Assembly: GCF_005876955.1 (NCBI RefSeq)
Contig: NZ_SSCL01000020.1
Coordinates: forward strand, 1-55,667
Direction: 5' to 3'
Length of the DNA stretch: 55,667 nucleotides
From: Sinomonas gamaensis
Lineage (GTDB): Bacteria; Actinomycetota; Actinomycetes; Actinomycetales; Micrococcaceae
The position numbers and the translations under genes are program-made. Shown piece after piece: positions 7,799 to 16,928 of the stretch (the first letter of the stretch is position 1; each line of letters begins with the position of its first letter). A model generated the notes under the pieces. The model was not told the origin of the DNA. It saw nothing but the letters and a program-made list of their open reading frames with translations, and made no database searches.

Positions 7799-8524
7799 AG
7801 GGAAGACGATAACCGGTGCTCCGAAATATCCCCCGCCGTTAGGGTGGTCGTCCCCCATTCTCTCGTAGATCTGCACGACAGGCTCGTCGCCTGTAAGTAG
7901 GGGCTTTGCCGTGCTGTACAGCACGAATTGGCGACTACTGAGCACCTCGGCCAGCACACTTGCGCCTTGGATGGCCATGACCATCTCCTGCTCAGCGAGC
8001 ATCGGAACGCTCCAAGGGTCAGCGATAGCAGCAGCGAAATAGCGCTCGATCTGGCCGACTCGCTCAGGGGTCGGTTCCTCCCCGGCCCGCGTAAGCATGG
8101 CCTCAATCGCGCCAGGGCGGTGCAGTTCCCAAAGCTGGTACTGCCCAGCTCCCATCATCCAACGCCCTTGATAGCGGTGCGAGCGGGATCTGGTGATCTG
8201 CACCCCGATGAAGTGAAGAAGATGTCCCCATTGAGTATCGTCGAGGCTGCCTAGCCCGTCCGAGTCGATCGCCTCAAAGACCTTGGCTGCGCGCCCCTCG
8301 AGATCTGACAGCCACGTCTCCCAAACCACAGGAGAGCCACCGTCCACGGCCCCATCTGGTACCCGGTAGTAATCGGTCTCAATAAGCGCGTTGATCGGCG
8401 CGGCAGTAAAGCTCCTTCGGGTAGAGAGGTCGGTCACTCTAAGGCGATTGTTGATGGCCCAGCGATCCAGATAGAACCGGGGTACGAGGTGGTGCCGACG
8501 GGACTCTTGTCCATTGGCGGTCAT
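7430..8524 (-). CDS. DUF4238 domain protein
   Basis: 364 residues from ATG 8524. The opening QESRRHHLVPRFYLDRWAINN is the signature H-H-x-x-P-x-x-Y-L of DUF4238. Further conserved features are LLHFIGVQITRSRSHR, a central FVLYSTAKPLLTGDEPVV strand and IELNQVIAANAHRHIVEQ near the end. Function is unknown; members are scattered on accessory DNA and may be nucleases or toxins. The frame is open 56 codons further upstream but loses the family start there. It faces the unknown plus-strand gene. Confidence 0.8.
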   Translation of the reverse strand: MTANGQESRRHHLVPRFYLDRWAINNRLRVTDLSTRRSFTAAPINALIETDYYRVPDGAVDGGSPVVWETWLSDLEGRAAKVFEAIDSDGLGSLDDTQWGHLLHFIGVQITRSRSHRYQGRWMMGAGQYQLWELHRPGAIEAMLTRAGEEPTPERVGQIERYFAAAIADPWSVPMLAEQEMVMAIQGASVLAEVLSSRQFVLYSTAKPLLTGDEPVVQIYERMGDDHPNGGGYFGAPVIVFPLGPHQALAMFRSNMPVPHGRELNAYETIELNQVIAANAHRHIVEQPGGQLGTRLRVPDLKEPARIVNVPPANGEGAELVWMPAQRRWHGEPDAPIRPVKSWWPVVVPPAPRPPAGWRTEAAR

Positions 8525-8753
8525 AGCTCTTGAGGCGTCGAGAATGCGCCGAAGTTCGGGCGACACTTCGCCCTTGGATCTTCCGGATCTTCGGTTTGTC
8601 AATTCAAAGATCCAAAGAGCTGGACGATTTGATGCTCCATACCTCGACAGTACGGGATATTCGGAATGGTGTTGGCGAGGCGGCCGCACCACGAACGGAT
8701 TGAAGTGCGCGCCCGTCGAGGTGGTCCCTCTGCGAATGCGAACGAATCGGGCC

Positions 8754-9644
8754 TCATGCTTGTGCTTCGAAGAGCCTGTTCGTCAGCGGACCGATGCGCT
8801 CCGCGATGACGTTGTTCCAGGCATCCTGGTACTCCTGCTCGAGTCCGAAATGCGCGACCACCCCGCTGACAACCGTGCAACTGGTCTTGGTCATCGCCCC
8901 GATGAACGGGAGCACGAGCGCAGGGGGCTGGACGAACCCGATCCCGGCTTCGATGTTCCTGCCAAGGAACGCCGACACCCCGGCCGTCTCGCCGTGGGCT
9001 ACGGACGAGAGCTGCGAGTAGAAGGCCCGTCCATCAAGCCCAGGGACGCACTCGGACACGACCATGGAAGCCAGTGCCGTAACGCCGACTTTCTCCCGTT
9101 CGAAGCCCAACGCCGCGAGCTTATCCTCAAGAGCTGCCATGTGAGCACGTACGTCGAGCGGTTCGCCTCGCAGGTCACGGAAGGCGTCGCCGACCTTCTT
9201 CACCGACACTTCGAGCTCTGCAAGGCCCAGACTGAGGTGGCGCCCTACCATCTCCTTCGCCGTGGGGGCCATGAGGAGGTAGTGAGCCTTCCCCAGCGCC
9301 TCGACTGCACCCCGGGTGAGGGTTGCGAGGGACATGGCCTGCCCTTCGCCCAGGACCGCCGCGAACGAGCGCAGATGATCCAGGGCAGTGAAGACGCATA
9401 CGCCGATCGCCAGATGCCCTGAGGCGACGTACGAGCTTCCCGTCAAGGTCGGAGAATTGGCGCTGTCCTCCATATACACCTCAGCCCGGGACCCGTTGCG
9501 TGGGGGTCGCCCCAAAGCCAAATGCGTGATCGTCTCGGCGCCGGGCGCAATAACTGAGATGAGTTCCCTGATCAGGTCGACCTGGTCCGCGCTCAAGCGA
9601 TCCTCAGACGCTGAGGTGGCGGCAGGATCGCTGTCGGCTGTCAT
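8754..9644 (-). CDS. Hypothetical protein
   Basis: 296 residues, MTADSDPAATSASEDRLSADQ..., mostly helical. A central part (LATLTRGAVEALGKAHYLLM; FYSQLSSVAHGETAGVSAFLG) resembles the helical 'retired/absent residents' type domains found beside mobile genes, with S-x-x-A-H-G as a possible conserved loop, but I cannot name a family. It is encoded back to back with the DUF695 gene at 9769. Confidence 0.7.
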   Translation of the reverse strand: MTADSDPAATSASEDRLSADQVDLIRELISVIAPGAETITHLALGRPPRNGSRAEVYMEDSANSPTLTGSSYVASGHLAIGVCVFTALDHLRSFAAVLGEGQAMSLATLTRGAVEALGKAHYLLMAPTAKEMVGRHLSLGLAELEVSVKKVGDAFRDLRGEPLDVRAHMAALEDKLAALGFEREKVGVTALASMVVSECVPGLDGRAFYSQLSSVAHGETAGVSAFLGRNIEAGIGFVQPPALVLPFIGAMTKTSCTVVSGVVAHFGLEQEYQDAWNNVIAERIGPLTNRLFEAQA

Positions 9645-9768
9645 GAGCCAACGCTACTGCTTCAGTATCGAGCCTCAGCCCGAGAGCATGTGTCCGATAG
9701 ACGATCCCTCACTGACACAGCAAGACTGCAGGGCCGGGATTATGGGCGCGGACCCGTAGTCTTGCGCC

Positions 9769-10782
9769 ATGCGCCTCTTCCGTAGGAGCGACCCGGTTGC
9801 CCTCGTACATCCCATCTCTGCTTTTTGGGAATGGTGGGGAAGGCAGGGTCGCACGATTGACCCGCACCAGCCGTCGGCAGCTCTTGAACAGCTAAGCCAG
9901 CGGGTTGCGGCGGTCCATCCCGGCCTCACCTGGCACTTCGGGGCAGGCAGCGAGTCCGAACACCGGCTCACCGTATCGGCCGGCGGGGTCGCGGAAGTTC
10001 GCCCGACGGCCGAGCGCTGGCTCCGCGCTGCACCGCCGGCAGACGCGACCTGGGAGTTCCGCGCCAGCCAAGAGGCCGAGCCGGAAGCCTTCAACGAGAT
10101 CCTCGAGATCGCCGGGAGCAAGCTCGATCTGTGCAAGACCCTGTTCCGGGTCGAGCCCGTGGAAGAGATGCTCAGGGTCAACGTCGGAGTCCACCACCCC
10201 GCGTTCCCAGACGTCCCGAGGCAAGTCCGGCTGCAAGTGACCTATCTCGTTCTCGACTGGCTTCTGGGAGAGGACGACGTCGAGCGATGGCTGGGCCAGA
10301 TTGAGGCGCTGGAGACGGCTCCGGACACGGTCGGAGACGGCGCCGGCCTGCTCCGCGCAGTCGCCTCGATCGCTGAGCGCCGCGACCCTGACGAGTGGAG
10401 CCTTGCGCAGTGGCAGGAAGCAGACGGCACGCCCGGCATTGCGCTGTTCCGCCAGGCGCTGCGTTGGATCGACTACCCCACACTCGATGTCCACCACAGC
10501 ATCCATGCTTCCTATGCATCCCAGCCCAACGGACTTCCCGCCAACGGTGCCGCGCTCGAACCGCTTCGCAGGCTCGATTACGAACTGGAAGCCCTTCTTG
10601 GCTCCCGCGGCATACTTGTCGGTCACCAGACGATCGCCGGAGGTCGAACTTTCCACGTCTACACCGACGGTGAAGACCAGAACATCGCGGCTGGATTGGC
10701 CGACTGGGCCCGCTCCCGTCGCCTCGCGATCGAGTCTGCAAGCGACCCGGCTTGGCGAAGGGTGCGGCACTTCACCGGATGA
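9769..10782 (+). CDS. DUF695 domain protein
   Basis: 337 residues. The N-terminus (HPISAFWEWWGRQGRTI) and the C-terminal domain (LRRLDYELEALLGSRGILVGHQTIAGGRTFHVYTD) match the DUF695 pattern, where a Phe-Trp-Trp opening precedes a long alpha/beta body. Function is unknown. No signal peptide. The gene is intact and flanked by non-coding DNA on its right (10783-10860). Confidence 0.75.
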   Translation: MRLFRRSDPVALVHPISAFWEWWGRQGRTIDPHQPSAALEQLSQRVAAVHPGLTWHFGAGSESEHRLTVSAGGVAEVRPTAERWLRAAPPADATWEFRASQEAEPEAFNEILEIAGSKLDLCKTLFRVEPVEEMLRVNVGVHHPAFPDVPRQVRLQVTYLVLDWLLGEDDVERWLGQIEALETAPDTVGDGAGLLRAVASIAERRDPDEWSLAQWQEADGTPGIALFRQALRWIDYPTLDVHHSIHASYASQPNGLPANGAALEPLRRLDYELEALLGSRGILVGHQTIAGGRTFHVYTDGEDQNIAAGLADWARSRRLAIESASDPAWRRVRHFTG

Positions 10783-10860
10783 GCGGCCCACATCCTGTTC
10801 CCTCCGCCCCTCGGCGATCCCGTAACGGGCGTTGCTCGGCGTTCGATTGTCCGCAGGGCG

Positions 10861-10978
10861 TCAGCTGTGAAGGCGAGTGTGGTTGAGGCGGTAGGAGTCA
10901 GCGCCGGTTTGGATGATGGTGCCGTTGAAGTTGATGGTTAGATGGGTTCGCTCGGTACCGGGTTTGAGGGAGACCAGC
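10861..10978 (-). pseudogene. C-terminal fragment of an unidentified gene
   Basis: On the minus strand the frame reads ELVSLKPGTERTHLTINFNG then TIIQTGADSYRL and ends LNHTRLHS-stop at 10861. The text is protein-like and compact, in contrast to neighbouring frames, but no start is present. Such a tail could come from a transposase or other mobile gene; I cannot identify it. Confidence 0.3.
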
Positions 10979-11010
10979 TCGACGTCAGTTGGCGTCAATC
11001 CGAAAAACGG

Positions 11011-11739
11011 CTATTGGAGCTGAATTTGAGTCCAGTCAATCGAGAACACCTTCTGCACCGCATCCAGGTTCGCGGCCCCGGAACAAACGGCGGTCCGGGC
11101 CTTGGACTCCACGACATCCTTGTCGTTCGCTGCGAACCCCTCGTCCTGACTTGACTTCGTCCATTGAGATTCATTGTGCACGTAGGACGACGGGGTGGAA
11201 TGGATTAACGAGAGCGGATCTGGCCAGAGGTTCCTGACGTCGCTTGCCCCGCCGATGGTCAAGGGCTCGAGGTGGTCGAGCTCGTACTTGGACGCGTCGG
11301 AGGCGGGGATCCCGTAGGCGGCCATGATCTTGAGTTTGGCCGGGTCGGTGAGCGTTACGGGTGGCCGGACGCTGGAGGTGTATCCGCCCTTGCGGCACAC
11401 CGTCTCCTTCAGGTTCGCCTGCGTCACGGCACTGTCGACCGCGCCGGGGGTGCACTTGGGGTCCGGGAGGGGCTCCTTCTCGGCCGTCCAGCGGATGTGG
11501 CAGCTGTTCGGGGCCGGGATCGTCCCATCCAGCCCGGCCTGCGTCCATCCGTGGCCGTTGGCGACGACCGGGCCCGAGGTGTCTCGTGAACCCGGCTCCT
11601 GTGAGACGCCTGCCGTGGACCCGTCGGAGGCACTGTGGGCCCGCCCGGCCGATGGGATCTGGGCACACCCCGCCACCGGCAGGAGGGCGGCTGCGAGAGC
11701 GAGTGCGGCGAGGGCTCTTCGGGGGTCCATGAACCTCAT
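11011..11739 (-). CDS. Secreted lipoprotein with HNH-like motif
   Basis: About 242 residues from MRFMDPRRALAALALAAALLPVAGC: positive start, hydrophobic stretch and a lipobox LPVAGC, so it should be anchored outside the membrane. The mature part carries YELDHLEPLTIGGASDVRNLWPD, the D-H-x-x-P-L-x-x-G-G-x-x-x-x-x-N-L core of HNH nucleases, and several cysteines. The later H/N of a full HNH site is not clear, so nuclease activity is uncertain. A C-terminal fragment of a paralogue lies at 3730-3903. The frame is open to 11814 but that would bury the signal peptide. Confidence 0.75.
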   Translation of the reverse strand: MRFMDPRRALAALALAAALLPVAGCAQIPSAGRAHSASDGSTAGVSQEPGSRDTSGPVVANGHGWTQAGLDGTIPAPNSCHIRWTAEKEPLPDPKCTPGAVDSAVTQANLKETVCRKGGYTSSVRPPVTLTDPAKLKIMAAYGIPASDASKYELDHLEPLTIGGASDVRNLWPDPLSLIHSTPSSYVHNESQWTKSSQDEGFAANDKDVVESKARTAVCSGAANLDAVQKVFSIDWTQIQLQ

Positions 11740-11940
11740 GTGTGCGGCCTCCTCAGCCCTCTTAGACGGCCCGATGCATGAACGAGCGGGAATATTCTGC
11801 CCCGCCCCAGACACCTCTGGGGCAGCGGCCCACGATCGACCTTACGGCTGACCCGTGGATGTGTGTCGGTGCCCCGCCCTAGACTGCTGATCCCTGGGGC
11901 AGAGCGCCCCACGAGACGACATTCGGGGAGGGACAGACGG

Positions 11941-12693
11941 ATGGCGGCACCAAGGCTCGAGGCCGACAGTCGAGAGGTGGCACTCACCGCACTCGGGCTC
12001 GTTGCGGTGCTCGGAGTGGCGAGCTTCACGCTCTCATTCCAAGGACTCATCCAGGCCGCGGCGTGGGCTGGCATCCCGCCTCTCCTGCGGTGGCTGGTGC
12101 CGATCGTCGTCGACTCGACCATCCTGGTCTACGCCCTCGCGGCCGCCGTGCAGCGCGCCAGAGGCGAGAACACGCGGCTGTCGTGGGCGGCTGTGGCGTT
12201 CTTCACCACCGTCTCGGTTGCCGCGAACGCCGCGCACGTCCTCGCACCCGAGGGGGTGCCGGCACAGCTCACTCTCCCGCTGGCGTTCGGAGCAGCTCTG
12301 GCGGCCATCATGCCGATCTCGCTGTTCTTTGCCACCGAGTCGGTCGTCCAGATGGCCGTGGCGCCGCCGCTCGGCACCATCGCCCAGCGCCGGAAACGGG
12401 CCCTGCTGAAGCTGGCCCAAGAGCGAGGCGAAGATCTTGGGGCGCTCGGGCTCTCGGCGGATGGGTCGGGCTCACGGGCCAGTGCTGGGCCACGGCCGGG
12501 GCAGCGGGCTGGGACAACTGGGCCAGCGCGCCCTCGTGTGGAGGCCGACCCGGCCAAGGTGCGAGAACTGGCGGAGCGTGGCATGTCCCATCGGGAGATC
12601 GCGAGCGAGCTGGGACTGTCCAAGAGCAGCGTGGGGCGGATCCTTGCCGGCGGCCAGAAGGGCGGTCGGGAACCGGTCCCCGCCGGCACGTGA
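11941..12693 (+). CDS. DUF2637 membrane protein with C-terminal HTH
   Basis: 250 residues. Four membrane segments lie at about 12-30, 42-62, 76-96 and 103-121, matching DUF2637 (actinobacterial plasmid-transfer or Spd-like proteins). After a glycine/proline-rich linker the C-terminus is a helix-turn-helix: VRELAERGMSHREIASELGLSKSSVGRIL. ATG 11941 is preceded by GGGGAGGGAC. Family members occur mostly on plasmids and integrative elements, so it supports a conjugative or plasmid origin for this segment. Its DNA target is unknown. Confidence 0.85.
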   Translation: MAAPRLEADSREVALTALGLVAVLGVASFTLSFQGLIQAAAWAGIPPLLRWLVPIVVDSTILVYALAAAVQRARGENTRLSWAAVAFFTTVSVAANAAHVLAPEGVPAQLTLPLAFGAALAAIMPISLFFATESVVQMAVAPPLGTIAQRRKRALLKLAQERGEDLGALGLSADGSGSRASAGPRPGQRAGTTGPARPRVEADPAKVRELAERGMSHREIASELGLSKSSVGRILAGGQKGGREPVPAGT

Positions 12694-12762
12694 AATCGTC
12701 TCACAACCCCTAAGGGTTCATGAGACAACTCGGGTGTCGGTGCGGGTGGGCATCATGAGGGC

Positions 12763-13422
12763 GTGACCTTCCCCATCCGCACCGCCCGCCGGGGCGACGC
12801 CGTCCTGCCCGGACGCATCGGCTACGACACCACCGCACCCGTCCTGCTCCTCCACACCGTCCAGACCGAGGAGGCCCTCCTGGAGCTCCTCGACACCGGC
12901 CGCCTGATCCCCGACCCTGCCCGGGCGATGGAAGGCTACGACGACGCCTACGCTTGGCTGCTCGGCCACATGGAGAAGCGCCTCCCCACCCGCGGGAACG
13001 GCATGGTGTGGCTGTGGGCAAAGATCCGCCGGGACGACCTCATCCACAACATCCGCTACTCCGACGGCCAGGTGCTCCTGACCTGCAGGATCCCCCGGGA
13101 GCGGGTCCTGCTGTCCCAGTACGACGACTGGCACCAGGTCCTCAACTCGATGCCCAACATCCTCGGCCTCCCCGGCGAGACGGAGGACGCCTTCGGCGCT
13201 CGGCTCTACGCCGAGCTCGTCGACTTCTATGGTCGGGTCCGGGCCGCAGGATGCGACCTCCAGATGGTGACAACCTGGCCGTCCGAGCTCCGGGAGGAGA
13301 TCGAGACGAGTTGGGAAGAGATCTTCGACCCGGCCAACTACAGTCGGCGCAGCTATTGGCAGGCCACCGTGCACGAACTGCTGGCCGAGGACGTAGTCGA
13401 TGCCGTCCGCCTGGACGGATGA
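12763..13422 (+). CDS. DUF3841 domain protein
   Basis: 219 residues from GTG. The landmarks are LLHTVQTEEALLELLDTGRLIPD near residue 30, YAWLLGHMEKRLPTRGNGMVWLWAKIRR, then VLLTCRIPRERVLLSQYDDWHQVLN and SWEEIFD, in the order seen in DUF3841. Function unknown; the fold resembles ART/RNase-type effectors found on accessory DNA, but no catalytic residue can be assigned. It is 45 bases upstream of the next unknown gene and may share its transcript. Confidence 0.75.
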   Translation: MTFPIRTARRGDAVLPGRIGYDTTAPVLLLHTVQTEEALLELLDTGRLIPDPARAMEGYDDAYAWLLGHMEKRLPTRGNGMVWLWAKIRRDDLIHNIRYSDGQVLLTCRIPRERVLLSQYDDWHQVLNSMPNILGLPGETEDAFGARLYAELVDFYGRVRAAGCDLQMVTTWPSELREEIETSWEEIFDPANYSRRSYWQATVHELLAEDVVDAVRLDG

Positions 13423-13467
13423 GCCGATAGTCTGGGCGGACTGCCGGCTGCTGCAAGGAACACCGCG

Positions 13468-14946
13468 TTGGAGCACCTCAGCAAGGCCCATGCACCAGAC
13501 CACCCCATCTATGCGAAGATCCGGGCGCTGTCCGCCGTCGCCAGCGAGGTCTTCGACGAACTCGAGGTCCAGCCGCTCTTCGATGACCCGGACGGCGTCC
13601 TTTCGGTGGACGGCTGGCTCCCCGCCGAATCCGGAGACGACCTCGAGCTCACGCTCTGGAGGCCCACCGGAGAAGCAGCAGGGCTGTGCCTCCTCATCGG
13701 CTCGCACATCGATCAGGGGAAGGCGAAGCCAGAGCATGTCTACCGCCTGACCCCCGAGCCGCCTTCGTATGGCCTAGAGCTTCCCGACTCGGGGACGGCA
13801 GAGGGGATCCGGCGGGCGCTCGTGCCGATGACCCTGATCTTCGAGCTCGCCGAACCCACCCATCTCGGCCTACACGGCGTGGAGCGGGACCGCAGCCTCC
13901 AGCAGCTCAACGAGGCGGTCGTCGACGGGTTCGACTCGGGTCTGTCAGACGTCTCAGACGAGGCGGCCGAAGAGCGGGGCGCCTCGATCGTCGAAGAGAT
14001 CCAGCTCCTCTGCGCGACCGGCATCTGCACCCACGTCTCCTTCGAGTACAACCACGACCTCCCCTCCGAGCTCGCCACCCACGGCATCCTCGACACGGCA
14101 GACGGGGACGAGTCTGCCCTGAAGGTGTGGACTAACCCCGACGAAGACAGCATCTGGGTCAGCGTCAACGGCAACGCCCACCAGTACGACCCGGAGGCGG
14201 AGGCCCCTAACCCGAAGTGGCACCCCGACGAGGGGGTACGGCGCCTCCTTGCCGAGGCGATCAGCGACCTGTGCGACATCCATTTCCTGGCCCTGCTGCT
14301 GTTCGCCGGCACCGTCCTGGAAACCAAGACGCGCGTGGCAGGGAGCCTCACAGGGTACGCGGCAGCGGCGATCGAAGACCCGGACGACGAGGATCAGGAC
14401 CTCGATTTCGAGGACGAGGTCTTCGAGGACTGGAGGGACTCAGCAGAGGCGTTCGCCGAGCACTGCAAGCTCCCGCTGTTCGGCGGCGTGACCCTCCAGG
14501 AAGGCCCGTACGGGGAGTTGAACATCGCAGGCACCACGCATCTCGGCAGGCCGGGCGAGAACGTGGAGCTGAAGGTCTACTGGCATCTGAAGGACCCCGA
14601 CTCCGAGCCGGAGCACTGGCTGGCAGTCGGCAACGCGAGCGGGCCCGCACACCTCGCGGACCCGGCGTACCCCGAGCTCCTCAAGGGCTTCCCCGAGGAA
14701 TGCCACGACCATCTTCGCCATGCGATCGGCCACCTGCACCAGATGGTCCACCTCGCTGCCGATGTCGTCGCAGGCAAGGCCGAGGAGGCGAGGGACTACC
14801 TCGAGCAGAGGACGGACGAGGGCCAGCTCGGGGACATGATCCTGCAGACGCTGGAGAGCCAGTCTGTCTCGGACGCGATCGAGGGTTTGAACGGGGTGGC
14901 GAGGCTGTACACGGGCTCGATGCCCGAATGGGCGCCTCTCGACTAG
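13468..14946 (+). CDS. Large acidic hypothetical protein
   Basis: 492 residues from a TTG with AAGGA upstream. It is strongly acidic, with a run EDPDDEDQDLDFEDEVFEDW around 308-327. No signal peptide is visible; one hydrophobic stretch (IHFLALLLFAGTVL) could be buried or membrane-associated. I do not recognise the family. Codon use is uniform and the frame is unbroken. It directly follows the DUF3841 gene. Confidence 0.7.
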   Translation: MEHLSKAHAPDHPIYAKIRALSAVASEVFDELEVQPLFDDPDGVLSVDGWLPAESGDDLELTLWRPTGEAAGLCLLIGSHIDQGKAKPEHVYRLTPEPPSYGLELPDSGTAEGIRRALVPMTLIFELAEPTHLGLHGVERDRSLQQLNEAVVDGFDSGLSDVSDEAAEERGASIVEEIQLLCATGICTHVSFEYNHDLPSELATHGILDTADGDESALKVWTNPDEDSIWVSVNGNAHQYDPEAEAPNPKWHPDEGVRRLLAEAISDLCDIHFLALLLFAGTVLETKTRVAGSLTGYAAAAIEDPDDEDQDLDFEDEVFEDWRDSAEAFAEHCKLPLFGGVTLQEGPYGELNIAGTTHLGRPGENVELKVYWHLKDPDSEPEHWLAVGNASGPAHLADPAYPELLKGFPEECHDHLRHAIGHLHQMVHLAADVVAGKAEEARDYLEQRTDEGQLGDMILQTLESQSVSDAIEGLNGVARLYTGSMPEWAPLD

Positions 14947-14986
14947 CCCAGCCAAGCTTGGACGGCCGGTCCTTACGTGGCCGACC

Positions 14987-15442
14987 CTATTCGGCATGCC
15001 CAACCTTTGGCGACTCGGCGCCGTCGGCACCGTCGCCCCGCCACAGCGGGCAATGCCCGTCGAGCCACTGGCGCCGGCCCGGTTCGAGGCGGCCGAGCCG
15101 CTCCCGGGTGCGCTGCATCCCCAGCCACATCGCCACGGACAGCTCGCCGGGGTCTGTGGATTCGGGGTCGGGGTGCCGGCTGGTGGAGAGCATGAACGAG
15201 GACGCCTCGCGTGCGTGCTCCAGCCAGGCCTCCTCGGGTCCGGGGGCCCAGCCGTTCAGGACCATGTTCAGGCAGACGGCCCGGAACGGGTCGATCGTCC
15301 CGCGCGCCAGGGCGAGGCGCTGGAGCCGCAGCCACAGGCCCAGGCTGCGCTCCTCCTCGGTACCGGTCGCCGGGCTTGGCCAGCGGCCGTTGCGGTCGCG
15401 GAACTGCGCGATCCTCTGCGCGGTGTCCCATTCGCCGCCCAT
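14987..15442 (-). CDS. Helicase-associated (HA) domain protein
   Basis: 151 residues from MGGEWDTAQRIAQFRDRNGRWP. This and LGLWLRLQRLALARGTIDPFRAVCLNMVLNGW are the aromatic-rich HA repeat that normally trails superfamily 2 helicases. A second half-repeat (LSVAMWLGMQRTRERLGRLEPGRRQWLDGHCPLW) follows. No helicase domain is attached. Such free-standing HA proteins are common in Micrococcaceae; they may bind DNA. A second, shorter relative is at 30122-30427. Confidence 0.75.
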   Translation of the reverse strand: MGGEWDTAQRIAQFRDRNGRWPSPATGTEEERSLGLWLRLQRLALARGTIDPFRAVCLNMVLNGWAPGPEEAWLEHAREASSFMLSTSRHPDPESTDPGELSVAMWLGMQRTRERLGRLEPGRRQWLDGHCPLWRGDGADGAESPKVGHAE

Positions 15443-15591
15443 TGCCTTGCCCCTCCTTGGTCCCGGTGCGTGGTGCCTTCCATGACACCGGCCATGCGTA
15501 GGCGGCCCGAAGTCGGCCACCAGACCGATCCGGGTCTCGACCAACTGGTCCCGCCGGGAGGACACTCTCCGCGTGGCGAAGGAGGTGCACG

Positions 15592-16053
15592 ATGGAAGGT
15601 CCCTCGGAAGAGCTGCGTACACGGGTGGCCTCCGAGGTCAGGCCGCTGGTCGACGGGATGCGGCCAGACGTCGTCGACGCGAGCGGCGAGGAGGCCCTCA
15701 CCGGAACCCTGGAGATGGTGAGCAGCTCATGTTCTGAAGATGTGCGCACTGATCGTTCCGTCGCGACAGGGGCGCGCGAGCTGTCCGCCTCTGAAGCGGA
15801 AGACCTGCTGGCGGCCGTGCATGCATGGGCCGCCCTCGCCTCGTACGCCGCCGCCCGCATCTATGGCCCAAACAGCCCCATGCGGGGCGGCCTCGCAGGG
15901 TGGAGCAAAAGGGTCGCCGGTGTCCTCCAGAAGATCGCCGGGATCCTGCTGACACCGTTGAAGCTGGCGGCCCAGTCCCTTAGGGCGTCATCGTGGTCGA
16001 TCGGCGTGAACTTCCCGTGGGCCGGGGTGGCTGTCTCGCTGACGTGGCCGTGA
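15592..16053 (+). CDS. Hypothetical protein with hydrophobic C-terminus
   Basis: 153 residues; a strong ribosome site GGAGG lies 7 bases before ATG. The C-terminal 60 residues (LAGWSKRVAGVLQKIAGILLTPLKLAAQSLRASSWSIGVNFPWAGVAVSLTW) look like an amphipathic or membrane-associated helix followed by strands. I do not recognise it. It lies between the HA gene and the decayed nuclease. The interval 16054-16279 shows nothing further. Confidence 0.6.
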   Translation: MEGPSEELRTRVASEVRPLVDGMRPDVVDASGEEALTGTLEMVSSSCSEDVRTDRSVATGARELSASEAEDLLAAVHAWAALASYAAARIYGPNSPMRGGLAGWSKRVAGVLQKIAGILLTPLKLAAQSLRASSWSIGVNFPWAGVAVSLTWP

Positions 16054-16279
16054 GCCCGGACAGAAGTGCGGAAGGCCGCGAGAGGTGCGCGGACGGCCCC
16101 TGTGGTGGGGGATCGTAGGCAGGGCACGGTCGATCCTTCTTCTCGGGTGGTGCAGGTGGGTTCGTTGCTGGTGATGGTCCTGTGTGCGGCGATCCGCCAA
16201 AGCGTCATGAGACCTCCAGAGATACGTGCCGGGCGGCCCGGCGGGCAAGGAATGCCTCCGCTTGATCGGGGATGCGCAG

Positions 16280-16860
16280 CTATTGCGTCGTCAAGCCGGA
16301 TCGCGTCGGGCCGAACCCCTGGGCCGCTTCGACCCGGTCGATGCACCCGATCATGGGCACCCCGGCGACGGAGATCCCCTCGAGCTTGTCCTCGAGGCCC
16401 TTCAGGAGCACGTGGGCGGGGTCCTCGGTCTTCCACAGGACTTCGTAGCAGTGCTTTGCCACGGCGATCCACTCGGCTCGCTGGGCGGCGAGCTCCTTGA
16501 GCTCCTGCCGGCTCTCCCCGCCGGTTGCCGCCCACTGGGCGTCGGCCTTGGCCAGGAGGATCTTGTAGGCCCGCTCCATGGTGCGGTCCTTGGCCGGGAG
16601 GGCGAACAGGTCCTCCAGGACGGAGTGCGCGGCGGTGCCCAGGGGTGTGGTCGAAGGGGTTCTCGACCTCGCGCTCCCGGGTGAGACGCTCCCCCACTCA
16701 GCGTGCGGCGCAGCCTTGGAAGGACTTCGACGTCGAGGGGGACAGGGCGGGCCGCCGCATGGCGGCGAGGGTCGCCTGGTCGGTGACCTTCAGGGGTGCT
16801 GCCGTCCCACTCGGCGATGCCGGCGATCACGGTGCAGTGGTCGTGGTCATGGTGTGCCTA
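16280..16860 (-). pseudogene. Cas4/RecB-like PD-(D/E)XK nuclease remnant
   Basis: Pieces in three frames assemble into the N-terminal half of a phage-type Cas4/RecB exonuclease: IAGIAEWDGSTP, then VTDQATLAAMRRPALSPSTSKSFQGCAAR, an in-frame TGA where the family has Trp, VGERLTREREVENPF, a frameshift, and TTPLGTAAHSVLEDLFALPAKDRTMERAYKILL (G-T-x-x-H active-site motif). It ends VAGVPMIGCIDRVEAAQGF-, just where the catalytic D and E-x-K strands should come. Such nucleases sit with primase-helicase genes in actinophages, as here. Confidence 0.6.
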
Positions 16861-16928
16861 TGCCAGCACTCGCCCGACGGCCGTCGGCTCAGCACCCGGA
16901 GCAGGGCCCCCGGTTGGTGAGGCCGCCT

